Source: CAYVQU01 sp964453155
Lineage (GTDB): Bacteria; Chloroflexota; Anaerolineae; Anaerolineales; UBA11858
Reading direction: 5' to 3'
Length of the DNA stretch: 64,000 nt
Assembly (NCBI GenBank): GCA_964453155.1
Contig: CAYVQU010000004.1
Coordinates: forward strand, 1-64,000
Shown here piece by piece: positions 49,769 to 57,495 of this stretch (within the stretch, counting starts at the first letter, position 1; each line of letters begins with the position of its first letter). The notes beneath the pieces were generated by a model. That model was not told where the DNA came from and did not search any database. It worked only from the letters and a program-made list of their open reading frames with translations. The position numbers and the translations under genes are program-made.

Positions 49769-52381
49769 TTAACGATAATTGACCAGAATTGTCTCAAGAA
49801 ATTCTAGTTCCTGGGCTTGGTTTTTGACGATTTCTTCAATCCATGCTATTTGTAATTCTGTCAGAATTTCTTTGAAAGCGGGACCGGGTTCCAAACCCTG
49901 GGCTGCGAGATCGTGGCCGGTGGTGTGAGGCTGAATATCTTTCCATTTGGTCACGAAATTTTTGAGAGCTGCTGTGATCTCAGAATCATCAATTGCCAGA
50001 TACGTACAGTAAATGACCAGGTTCGGGGTTTTTTCCAGTCGAATTAGATAATCACTGGAAGTGGCGTTCGAAAATCCTTGGAGATCGCGCCATAATTGCG
50101 ACGAATCCCGAATCAGATCTTTGATGACGCGCGGAAATCGCAAGCGTTTTACGATCTCTAAGATGTGGTTTTTCGGTAGGCGAATCAACCACAGGGCGTA
50201 AGTAATCGCTCGGCTGGCCGGGATTCCTTTTAAATCTGAGTCAATTTGCCATTCGGAATGGGGCGCCGTCAACTTTCGAATATGGGCTAACAACCAGTCA
50301 TCACATTCCAACTGGGGATGAATAGCCGTTAGAATGCCAAGTTTTTGGAGCCGATCTACCATCGCGGCCGCGTTGGATTCATTCAAAATATTGTCAATCT
50401 CATGCCGCACCCGATCCCCTGAAACCCGAGCCATTAACGGTCGGGCTTGGAGAAGCAGTTCCAGAGTCCGCGGCCCAATTTGGAACCCATAACGCTGTTC
50501 GTAGCGGACCGCGCGTAGCATCCGGGTGGGGTCATCGACGAATGAAATTGAGTGCAATACGCGCACCAAGCCCTGCCGGATGTCGTTATGGCCACCCCAG
50601 TAGTCAAGCAGTTGGCCGTAATGGTGTCCATCAAGGCGGAGAGCTAGGGTATTAATTGTGAAGTCGCGGCGATGCAGGTCAAGTTTGATGCTACCGCGCT
50701 CCACGGTAGGTAGGGCGGTCGGGTGGGAGTAAAATTCGCGCCGGGCAGTGATGAAGTCCAGAGTTGTGGGTATAGGGTTCGGGGTAGTTTGATCGCCGGC
50801 AACGAATTGGGCCACATTTTCAGGTGACAAAAACCATTTGGCGGTTCCAAAACGCTGGTGGGTTGTGATGCGGCCGCCAAATTTCCGCTCGACGGCCTGA
50901 GCCAAAGAAATGGCATCGCCTTCCACCACGAGATCGAAATCCAGGCTGGCGTAATCGAGCAGTAAATCGCGCACAAACCCGCCCACGATATAGAGGGCGA
51001 CTTTTTGATCTTGAGCAAGGGTGGCAATTTCTTGGAGTAGTTTTAGCCGTTCGGGGGGCAAGGCTTGCTCTAATTTAGTCGCTAAGTTTTGTTTCCCAGT
51101 TTGGATCGTTTGGGGTGCCAGGGTTTTGAGCAGATCGGTGCGGGTCACAATGCCGATGATTGTTTTATCACTGGGATCAATGACTGGAATCTGTCCCCAG
51201 CCAGAATTGGTCATCACAGTTTGGAGTTCTTCAATCGAAGCCTCTGGTGTAATATAAACATTCCCAGCTTCCATGAGCGCGCCAGCTTTGAGATTCAAGC
51301 GATGGGATAGCGTCCGATCGACTGCCCGGCGGGTTACCAGCCCAACAATTTCTCCCGCTTCTACGACCGGATAGCCTGAATATCCAAACCGTTGAATACG
51401 GCGTTCGATTTCTTGGACCGACGTATTGGGTTCCAAAATACTTGGAACGCCAGACATGATTTCTGCTACCCGAATTGCAGGTTGAATATGATCTGGCAGG
51501 ATTTGGCGTAATTCCTGGTGAATGATTTCCCGCTCCCCAGATTTGATCAGGGCTGCCGCGGCCCGTGGGTGGCCGCCACCACCAAAATGGGCCGCGATGT
51601 GAGCCACATTGATGTTGTCATTGGTTGAACGAGCGATTAGCTGCACCCCACCCCGAATATCAATTAGCAGGATGATGGCATCGGGGTCGAGCAAATCTCG
51701 CATTTTGTGGGCGATGGTGGAGAGTTCCTCATCCATGCCGCGGGCGTTGCCTGGTGCGACAATCACCCGATATCCACCGATATTGAGATCTTCGGCCGCC
51801 GCGCGGAGTTGGTCGTAGATATTCTGTTGATCTATCGACAAGGGATGATTTAAAAAATCAGTGATGATGGTGATATTGGCCCCCAAATCAAGTAAATCCG
51901 CGGCAGCCCGAATGTCGCGCGTCGTCGTGCGGGAATAGGTCAGTGAACCAGTATCCTCATAAATTCCTAACAGTAATAAGGTTGCCTGCGAAACGCTCAA
52001 AGTTATGCCACGGGCTTTTATCTCCTCAACAAAAACAGTGGTATTGGCTCCAGTGGTCGTAATCCGTACATCCCAACCTGCTGGAATATCTGGGCGCTCA
52101 TCATGGTGGTCGATAACGTGGACGGTTGTACCCGGATGCATTCCCTTGATACTGGTCAGGGATTGGGTGTCCACCAGGCAAACTGAGGCAATCGGGTCCG
52201 CGGCGACATCGCGGGGATCGACAAAAGGCAAATCAGCGCCATAAATCGTTATGAAAGCCCGAACATTGCGATTTATCCGGCGCGGTAATATCGGCACCGC
52301 GGTCTCATTCAGCAGCGCGGCTCCCAGTAGAGAGGCGATGCCGTCAAAATCAGTTTGTTCGTGAGTAAGGATAATGCGCAT
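49769..52381 (-). CDS. CCA/poly(A) nucleotidyltransferase fused to DHH and CBS domains
   Basis: An 870-residue fusion. Residues 1-310: DHH phosphoesterase ('LTHEQTDFDGIASLLGA', 'VIDHHDERPDIPAG') with DHHA1 ('AAHFGGGGHPRAAAAL'). Residues 315-430: two CBS domains ('VAEIMSGVPSILEPN', 'GQIPVIDPSDKTIIGIVTRT'). Residues 455-860: tRNA nucleotidyltransferase/poly(A) polymerase head ('VGGFVRDLLL', 'LDFDLVVEGDA', 'RRDFTINTLALRL') with the RNA-binding helical tail. Such fusions occur in Aquifex, cyanobacteria, deltaproteobacteria and Chloroflexota. It may add CCA or only A to tRNA; which cannot be told. The DHH part may trim RNA ends and the CBS pair may sense an adenylate. Confidence 0.9.
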   Translation of the reverse strand: MRIILTHEQTDFDGIASLLGAALLNETAVPILPRRINRNVRAFITIYGADLPFVDPRDVAADPIASVCLVDTQSLTSIKGMHPGTTVHVIDHHDERPDIPAGWDVRITTTGANTTVFVEEIKARGITLSVSQATLLLLGIYEDTGSLTYSRTTTRDIRAAADLLDLGANITIITDFLNHPLSIDQQNIYDQLRAAAEDLNIGGYRVIVAPGNARGMDEELSTIAHKMRDLLDPDAIILLIDIRGGVQLIARSTNDNINVAHIAAHFGGGGHPRAAAALIKSGEREIIHQELRQILPDHIQPAIRVAEIMSGVPSILEPNTSVQEIERRIQRFGYSGYPVVEAGEIVGLVTRRAVDRTLSHRLNLKAGALMEAGNVYITPEASIEELQTVMTNSGWGQIPVIDPSDKTIIGIVTRTDLLKTLAPQTIQTGKQNLATKLEQALPPERLKLLQEIATLAQDQKVALYIVGGFVRDLLLDYASLDFDLVVEGDAISLAQAVERKFGGRITTHQRFGTAKWFLSPENVAQFVAGDQTTPNPIPTTLDFITARREFYSHPTALPTVERGSIKLDLHRRDFTINTLALRLDGHHYGQLLDYWGGHNDIRQGLVRVLHSISFVDDPTRMLRAVRYEQRYGFQIGPRTLELLLQARPLMARVSGDRVRHEIDNILNESNAAAMVDRLQKLGILTAIHPQLECDDWLLAHIRKLTAPHSEWQIDSDLKGIPASRAITYALWLIRLPKNHILEIVKRLRFPRVIKDLIRDSSQLWRDLQGFSNATSSDYLIRLEKTPNLVIYCTYLAIDDSEITAALKNFVTKWKDIQPHTTGHDLAAQGLEPGPAFKEILTELQIAWIEEIVKNQAQELEFLETILVNYR

Positions 52382-52458
52382 TGCGGAAATTGGATTGCAG
52401 AATTTGGATTGGTTTTGTCAAAGATATTGTACAACAAAAATTGCGGTCTGGAATGCTT

Positions 52459-52515
52459 GGTGAGTGGTGAGTGGGTGCCCACTATCCTCAACTTTCAACC
52501 CTCCACTGTTATAAT
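52459..52515 (+). promoter_or_regulatory. Heptad array abutting a -10 box before the MazG-like gene
   Basis: Seven 7-base words in register: GGTGAGT, GGTGAGT, GGGTGCC, CACTATC, CTCAACT, TTCAACC, CTCCACT (52459-52507), then TATAAT at 52510-52515, seven bases before the ATG at 52523. The array occupies the place of the -35 region. Confidence 0.7.
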
Positions 52516-52522
52516 CAGCGCG

Positions 52523-52849
52523 ATGGATATTAAAGAGCTGACAAAAAACATGCATGCTTTTGTGCGGGCTAAGGGGTGGTATGAGGCTGACAGTTTGCGC
52601 CCCCAATCATTGCGCAATCTGGCAATCTCATTAAATCTAGAAGCCTCCGAAGTATTGGAGCATTTTCAATGGAATGGTGAATTGGAGAAACCCGAGGAAT
52701 TGGCTGGTGAATTGGCCGATGTAGCTCTCTATTTGTTACAAATTGCCAGTCTGGCGAAGATTGATTTAGAGGCAGCCATTCTCCAAAAATTGAAGCGCAA
52801 CTATCAGCGTACTTGGGATGATGATCAACTGGATGGGCCAGGCAAATGA
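52523..52849 (+). CDS. MazG-like nucleotide pyrophosphohydrolase (dCTPase-like)
   Basis: A 108-residue all-alpha NTP pyrophosphohydrolase. 'SLRNLAISLNLEASEVLEHF' and 'EELAGELADVALYLLQIA' contain the EExxE and ExxD metal ligands in the form seen in the RS21-C6/dCTPase group that cleans non-canonical nucleotides. The ATG lies seven bases after TATAAT, so the mRNA is likely leaderless; an upstream in-frame ATG at 52355 would be before the promoter. Overlaps the next gene as ATGA. Confidence 0.85.
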   Translation: MDIKELTKNMHAFVRAKGWYEADSLRPQSLRNLAISLNLEASEVLEHFQWNGELEKPEELAGELADVALYLLQIASLAKIDLEAAILQKLKRNYQRTWDDDQLDGPGK

Positions 52850-53415
52850 CAGATTCTCAAAATAGACTTAGGCGTGTCACGGTATTTGGTGGTTCGCTGC
52901 CCAAACCTGGGGAATCGGCTTATCAGGATGCTTTTAAATTAGGCCAACTTTTAGGCGAAATGGGTTGTGCCGTATTGACTGGTGGATATATCGGAACCAT
53001 GGAGGCGGTTTCGCGGGGCGCGGCTGAAAATGGTGGTCATGTCATCGGTGTGACCTGCGATGAAATCGAAAGCTGGCGGCCGGTAGCCCCAAATCAATGG
53101 GTTATGGAGGAAATGCGATATCCCACTTTGCGCCAACGGTTGTATGCCTTAATTGATCATTGTGACTTGGCGATGGCCCTCCCCGGTGGGATTGGTACCC
53201 TGGCCGAAATTGCTGTGATGTGGTCCCAACTTCAAACTGGGGCCAGTCAACCCCGACCTATGATCCTTATTGGCTCAGGCTGGGAGGCCACAATTACCAC
53301 TTTTTTTACAACCCTAAGCGAATACACTCCCGAAAAAGACCGCCGCTGGCTCCATTTTGCCTCCGATATTGACGCCGCTTTCCAGCTCTTCCAATCTCTA
53401 ACCCCTAATCCCTAA
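52846..53415 (+). CDS. LOG-family (TIGR00730-like) protein
   Basis: A 189-residue Rossmann-fold protein. 'TVFGGSLPKPGESAYQDAFK', 'LTGGYIGTMEAVSRGAAENG' and 'ALPGGIGTLAEIAVMW' (PGGxGTxxE) are the lysine-decarboxylase-like/LOG signature, so it may hydrolyse cytokinin-like or other nucleoside monophosphates to base and ribose phosphate. A pairing with a nucleotide pyrophosphohydrolase upstream fits nucleotide clean-up. The final residues SLTPNP and the stop are encoded by a heptad array. Confidence 0.82.
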   Translation: MTDSQNRLRRVTVFGGSLPKPGESAYQDAFKLGQLLGEMGCAVLTGGYIGTMEAVSRGAAENGGHVIGVTCDEIESWRPVAPNQWVMEEMRYPTLRQRLYALIDHCDLAMALPGGIGTLAEIAVMWSQLQTGASQPRPMILIGSGWEATITTFFTTLSEYTPEKDRRWLHFASDIDAAFQLFQSLTPNP

Positions 53416-53425
53416 CCCCTATTCG
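53398..53425. repeat. CTAACCC heptad array overlapping the LOG gene end
   Basis: Four 7-base words in register: CTAACCC, CTAATCC, CTAACCC, CTATTCG. The third contains the stop codon (53413-53415). The next gene starts at 53427. Confidence 0.75.
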
Positions 53426-53426
53426 T

Positions 53427-54242
53427 ATGCCTGCCATCCAACCCGCCCGGTTAAAAATTCAAGTCGCCAATATGGTGGATAAATACACCGCGCCCAAAGA
53501 TTTTTTGAAAGAATTGGTCGCGATCTATGAATTCTATGCTGATCGTACCAAGCGGCCCGGCAAAGGGAGACCCGGTTTTTCTTTGCTCCAAGCTTACTAT
53601 ATTCCCCGGCAGGTTACCCGGCAAATAGAAGCGTTGCTAAAACCGGTCGTACAAGCTGACCCTGAAGCGGGTTTTAACCTTGCGGATGCGATTTGGGAAC
53701 ATGAATGGCTAGAATGTCAGGTTTTGGCACTCGATATCGTTGGGTGGCTGCCTCCTGATCCTATCGAAGAAGTTACCTTGCGGATCAAAAATTGGGGTCC
53801 TTCTTGTGGTGAAGATCGTCATTTGGCTGCGGCCCTCACTCGCAGTTGTAGCCGAATTCGACTTGAACAACCCCCAATTTTTTTCCAAATTCTAGAAAAC
53901 TGGCTGACCAGCGCTAATACTGCGGCCCGAAGAATAGGTTTGCGACTAATTCCATCCCTGGTCGCTGACCCCGAGTTTTCCAATTTGCCAGCAATTTTTA
54001 ATTTGATTTCCAGGGTCTTCCAGGGGGAAGCACGGTCAAGTAATGAAGATCTGCTGGTTGCCATTGAAGCTTTGATCCAGAAATCCCCTCAAGAAACAGC
54101 GTACTTTTTGCGGCAAGCTGTAACCCGGTTCAATCAGCCGGAAATCGAAACGCTCATCCGCAACAGTTTACCGGCTTTCCCTACTCATATTCGAGATAAT
54201 TTACGGAGATTTTTACGCGACCGGCGGGAAACATTAGCATAA
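53427..54242 (+). CDS. DNA alkylation repair (AlkD-like) HEAT-repeat protein
   Basis: A 271-residue all-helical protein. The pattern of helical pairs ('HEWLECQVLALDIVGWLPPD', 'WLTSANTAARRIGLRLIPSL', 'EDLLVAIEALIQKSPQETAY', 'RDNLRRFLRDRRETLA') resembles HEAT-like AlkD glycosylases that remove N7/N3-alkyl purines. The exact catalytic Asp/Trp set of AlkD is not verified here, so a non-catalytic HEAT scaffold is the alternative. Close behind the LOG gene; probably co-transcribed. Confidence 0.6.
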   Translation: MPAIQPARLKIQVANMVDKYTAPKDFLKELVAIYEFYADRTKRPGKGRPGFSLLQAYYIPRQVTRQIEALLKPVVQADPEAGFNLADAIWEHEWLECQVLALDIVGWLPPDPIEEVTLRIKNWGPSCGEDRHLAAALTRSCSRIRLEQPPIFFQILENWLTSANTAARRIGLRLIPSLVADPEFSNLPAIFNLISRVFQGEARSSNEDLLVAIEALIQKSPQETAYFLRQAVTRFNQPEIETLIRNSLPAFPTHIRDNLRRFLRDRRETLA

Positions 54243-54249
54243 CCTGACC

Positions 54250-54278
54250 TTGCATCTCCAAATTCTCTTTGGTATAAT
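54250..54278 (+). promoter_or_regulatory. Promoter of rpsO
   Basis: TTGCAT (54250-54255), 17 bases, TATAAT (54273-54278), with TGG directly before the -10 (extended -10). It starts 8 bases after the stop of the AlkD-like gene. Confidence 0.85.
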
Positions 54279-54284
54279 CCGCCC

Positions 54285-54415
54285 GCTGACTGCCAAGGTC
54301 AGCGCACTGACTAGACCGGTTGGTGGCTTTTGTTGATGGGTTGTACCCGTCAAGGGGCTGCTGGCTTGGAGACCTGCTAGACAGAAAAAACGAAAAAAGT
54401 AATAGGAGCAGCAGA
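54285..54415 (+). promoter_or_regulatory. rpsO leader RNA, candidate S15 autoregulatory site
   Basis: About 135 bases of leader. Hairpins: GTCAG-cgca-CTGAC (54298-54311) and GATGGGT-tgt-ACCCGTC (about 54335-54351). GCTGCT (54357-54362) can pair with AGCAGC (54407-54412), which overlaps the ribosome site AGGAG (54404-54408). Such long-range pairing at the ribosome site is how S15 represses its own mRNA in other bacteria; here it is inferred. Confidence 0.45.
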
Positions 54416-54419
54416 CGTC

Positions 54420-54692
54420 ATGTCATTAGATAAAGAATTAAAAACCAGTGTTGTCGAGGAATACTCCCGACACGAAAATGATACCGGATCCCCTGAAGTT
54501 CAGGTTGCGGTATTGACCAAACGAATCGAACAGCTTACGGATCATCTGCGAACCCACAAGCACGATGAATCCTCCCGCCGGGGTTTGCTCAAAATGGTTG
54601 GGCGCCGGCGCCGTTTATTAAAGTATATTCGCAGCAAAGATTATCAGCGCTATTTGGCTCTGATTGAGCGGCTGAATATCCGCCACCGGTAA
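54420..54692 (+). CDS. rpsO: 30S ribosomal protein S15
   Basis: A 90-residue S15 that binds the central domain of 16S rRNA. 'HENDTGSPEVQVAVLTKRIE' and 'LTDHLRTHKHDESSRRGLLK' with 'MVGRRRRLLKYIRSKDYQRY' are nearly universal. Followed by pnp, the standard arrangement, but with an intrinsic terminator in between. Confidence 0.98.
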   Translation: MSLDKELKTSVVEEYSRHENDTGSPEVQVAVLTKRIEQLTDHLRTHKHDESSRRGLLKMVGRRRRLLKYIRSKDYQRYLALIERLNIRHR

Positions 54693-54702
54693 GAAACTGT
54701 CC

Positions 54703-54765
54703 CGAGTAGATGGTCACGCAGGTCTAATCATCTACTCGCTTTTTTTATCCCCTTGTTTTGGGGAT
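54703..54765 (+). terminator. Terminator after rpsO
   Basis: CGAGTAGATG (54703-54712) pairs with CATCTACTCG (54729-54738), followed by C and seven T. A second small hairpin ATCCCC/GGGGAT lies at 54747-54765. pnp would thus depend on read-through or its own promoter. Confidence 0.8.
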
Positions 54766-54856
54766 TACGCGGCCCCGTTGAGCGGTTCAACGGTTTTGCG
54801 GTAAGGGTGGGCAGGTTAGGAACGAATGTCTAAATCTGTTAAAAAACTTAAGATTG

Positions 54857-54984
54857 TATGATTGAGACAAACCTGATGACAGGTTATTGTCTCATTTAAC
54901 TTATTAATGGCCCGTCTTACTGTTGGGAATTGGGACCTGACTACAAATCTTTGTACTTAGCTCCCAATCCCTAACCAGCGGGCC
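54857..54984 (+). promoter_or_regulatory. pnp leader with two strong hairpins
   Basis: The 307-base gap rpsO-pnp holds, after the terminator, a possible -10 TATGAT (54857-54862), a hairpin with stem TGAGACAA-ACCTG / CAGGT-TTGTCTCA (54863-54894), and a larger one with outer GGCCCG (54909-54914)/CGGGCC (54979-54984) and inner 54925-54935/54962-54971. In enterobacteria a leader hairpin cut by RNase III lets PNPase repress itself; similar control is plausible. Confidence 0.6.
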
Positions 54985-54999
54985 CCCATTACGGAGGTA

Positions 55000-57213
55000 A
55001 TGATGAAACCAGAAGGTAAAAAATATGAAGTCGAGATTGGCGGTAAAACGCTGGTCTTCGAAACCGGAAAACTGGCCGCCCAGGCCGGTGGTGCGGTGAG
55101 TGTTAGTTTGGGCGATTCTATGATTTTTGGGGTCGCCACCATGAGTAAAAAACCCCGCGAAGGGATCGATTTCTTCCCCCTGAGTGTGGATTATGAAGAA
55201 CGGATGTATGCTGGCGGTCGGATTCCTGGATCCTTTTTCCGCCGCGAAGGTCGTCCGACCGAGGAAGCGATCCTCACCTGTCGGTTGACGGATCGTCCCC
55301 TGCGCCCCCTCTTCCCCAAAGATATGCGCAACGACGTTCAGGTTATCCTGTACGCATTCTCATCTGATGGTGAAAATCCTCTCGATATTTTGGCGATCAA
55401 TGCGGCCTCCGCGGCAGTAATGATTTCCAACATCCCTTGGGCTGGACCTATTGGTGCGGTCCGAATTGGTCGAATTGACGGCGAATTTGTGGTCAATCCC
55501 ACTTTTGAAGAACTTAAAGTATCCGACCTGGATTTACGCGTGGCCGGAACCCGCGAGGCCATTCTCATGGTTGAGGCCGGTGCCGATGAAATCCCCGAAG
55601 ATGTCATGCTGAACGCTTTGGCCTTCGCCCACGAATCGATCCAACCCGTGGTTGACCTGATCGAGCAGATGGCGACTGAAATTGGCAAAGAGAAGAGTGA
55701 ATACCCCTCTTTCGCCGGTGACGAAGCTTTGGAAACCAAAGTTTACAATCGAGTTGCCGGTAAATTGGCCGCTATCTTGGCCAATTCCGAATCAAAAGCT
55801 GACCTTTATGGCGCGGTGGATGTCCTCAAGGCTGAAATTGTTGACGAACTGCCCCCCGAAGATGAAGACCTAGTCAAAAGTGTTAAAGCTGCTTTTGAAG
55901 CTGCCTACAAAAAAGTAGTCCGTACCCGGATCATGGAAGAGAGTGTTCGCCCCGATGGCCGCGGTCTGAAAGATGTCCGCGATATCTGGTGTGAAACGGA
56001 TTACAGCGCCCGAGCGCATGGCTCCGGCCTGTTCACTCGCGGTGAAACGCAAGTTCTCACCCTGGCGACCGTCGGCACCCCCCGCGATGCCCAGATGATG
56101 GATAATCTCACTCCCGTAGATGAGAAACGCTACATCCATCACTACAATTTCCCGCCGTTCTCGGTGGGTGAAACTCGCTTCCTGCGCGGTGCTTCTCGTC
56201 GGGATATCGGTCATGGCGCCCTGGCTGAACGGGCCCTGAAACCGATGATCCCCACCGAAACCGAATTCCCCTACACCTTGCGCCTCGTCTCTGAGGTTTT
56301 GGCCTCTAATGGGTCCTCCTCCATGGCCTCGGTCTGTGGTTCGACTTTGGCCTTGATGGACACCGGTGTGCCGATCAAAGCCCCGGTATCTGGGGTAGCT
56401 ATGGGCTTGATCAAAGATGGTGATAACTACGCCGTTTTGACGGATATCCAGGGCCTCGAGGATCACCTCGGCGACATGGACTTCAAAGTGGCCGGCACCG
56501 ATCAAGGCATCACAGCCTTGCAAATGGATATCAAGATCAAAGGCATCCCCGCTGAGATCATGTCCGAAGCACTGGCCCAAGCCAAAGTAGCCCGCGATCA
56601 CATCATGAGCAAGATGCTCGAGACGATCTCGGAACCCCGTACCGAACTCAAATCCCACGTGCCCCGCATCACGACCGTGAAAATCCCCGTTGACAAAATC
56701 GGCGCGGTGATTGGCCCCGGTGGTAAAGTGATCCGTGGTATCCAGGAAGAAACCGGCGCCACTATTGATATCGGCGAAGATGGCACCGTCTTCATCGCCA
56801 CTGCCGATGCCGATAGCGCCCGCGCCGCCAAGATGCAGGTCGAAATGCTGACCGAAACCCCCGAAGTGGGCCGCATCTACACTGGCAAGGTTGTTGGGAT
56901 GAAAGATTTCGGCGCTTTCGTTGAAATCGCTCCCGGAACCGATGGTATGGTTCACATTTCCCAGTTGGACACCCAGCGGGTGAATACCGTTGGCGATGTT
57001 GTCAACATGGGTGATGAAATCACCGTCATGGTTACCGAAATCAGCCCTGGTGGCAAAATTCGCCTCTCTCGCCGAGCCGTCTTGGAAGGTTGGACAGCTG
57101 AAGAAGCTATCGAGCAAGATCGTGCCGGACAGAAGAAACGCAGTGGCAACCGCTCTGGCGGCGGCCGTCGTGATAACCGTCGTGGTGGTGGCGATCGCCG
57201 CAACCGACGCTAA
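55000..57213 (+). CDS. pnp: Polyribonucleotide nucleotidyltransferase (PNPase)
   Basis: A 737-residue phosphorolytic 3'-5' exoribonuclease. Two RNase PH domains ('FFPLSVDYEERMYAGGRIPG', 'TRGETQVLTLATVGTPRDAQ', 'EFPYTLRLVSEVLASNGSSS'), a KH domain ('KIGAVIGPGGKVIRGIQEET') and an S1 domain ('GKVVGMKDFGAFVEIAPGTD') are in canonical order. The last 30 residues form an Arg/Gly/Asn-rich tail that may bind RNA. GGAGG precedes ATG-ATG; the second (55003) has better spacing. Confidence 0.98.
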   Translation: MMKPEGKKYEVEIGGKTLVFETGKLAAQAGGAVSVSLGDSMIFGVATMSKKPREGIDFFPLSVDYEERMYAGGRIPGSFFRREGRPTEEAILTCRLTDRPLRPLFPKDMRNDVQVILYAFSSDGENPLDILAINAASAAVMISNIPWAGPIGAVRIGRIDGEFVVNPTFEELKVSDLDLRVAGTREAILMVEAGADEIPEDVMLNALAFAHESIQPVVDLIEQMATEIGKEKSEYPSFAGDEALETKVYNRVAGKLAAILANSESKADLYGAVDVLKAEIVDELPPEDEDLVKSVKAAFEAAYKKVVRTRIMEESVRPDGRGLKDVRDIWCETDYSARAHGSGLFTRGETQVLTLATVGTPRDAQMMDNLTPVDEKRYIHHYNFPPFSVGETRFLRGASRRDIGHGALAERALKPMIPTETEFPYTLRLVSEVLASNGSSSMASVCGSTLALMDTGVPIKAPVSGVAMGLIKDGDNYAVLTDIQGLEDHLGDMDFKVAGTDQGITALQMDIKIKGIPAEIMSEALAQAKVARDHIMSKMLETISEPRTELKSHVPRITTVKIPVDKIGAVIGPGGKVIRGIQEETGATIDIGEDGTVFIATADADSARAAKMQVEMLTETPEVGRIYTGKVVGMKDFGAFVEIAPGTDGMVHISQLDTQRVNTVGDVVNMGDEITVMVTEISPGGKIRLSRRAVLEGWTAEEAIEQDRAGQKKRSGNRSGGGRRDNRRGGGDRRNRR

Positions 57214-57230
57214 ATACACTGAAATCTAAG

Positions 57231-57262
57231 AGAGCGTTGCAATGTTGCAGCGCTCTTTTTCG
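57231..57262 (+). terminator. Terminator after pnp
   Basis: AGAGCGTTGC (57231-57240) pairs with 57247-57256 with one G-U pair, followed by a T-run to about 57261. Confidence 0.8.
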
Positions 57263-57495
57263 TTAACAGAGCTCTTACGTAACTTTTTTATCCATTTCTG
57301 CATCTAAGTGTGTGATGGTTCGCTGTTGAAAATCTAACAACATAATTACCGTCATGGCTGAACAGATTTTGGTTTGATATGTGGTTTATTTCAAGATACA
57401 TGCTGAAATCTGCAAAAAAGCGAAATAATCTGAGTAGGAAGTTGTATCTGGTAGAATTTACCTGATCAATTGAAAGAATAGGAGTAATCCAACCA

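Noticed and set aside
55870..57219. Open frame of 449 codons on the minus strand across pnp
   Set aside because: Lies wholly antisense to pnp, His/Gly/Asp-rich composition typical of a shadow frame, no ribosome site.
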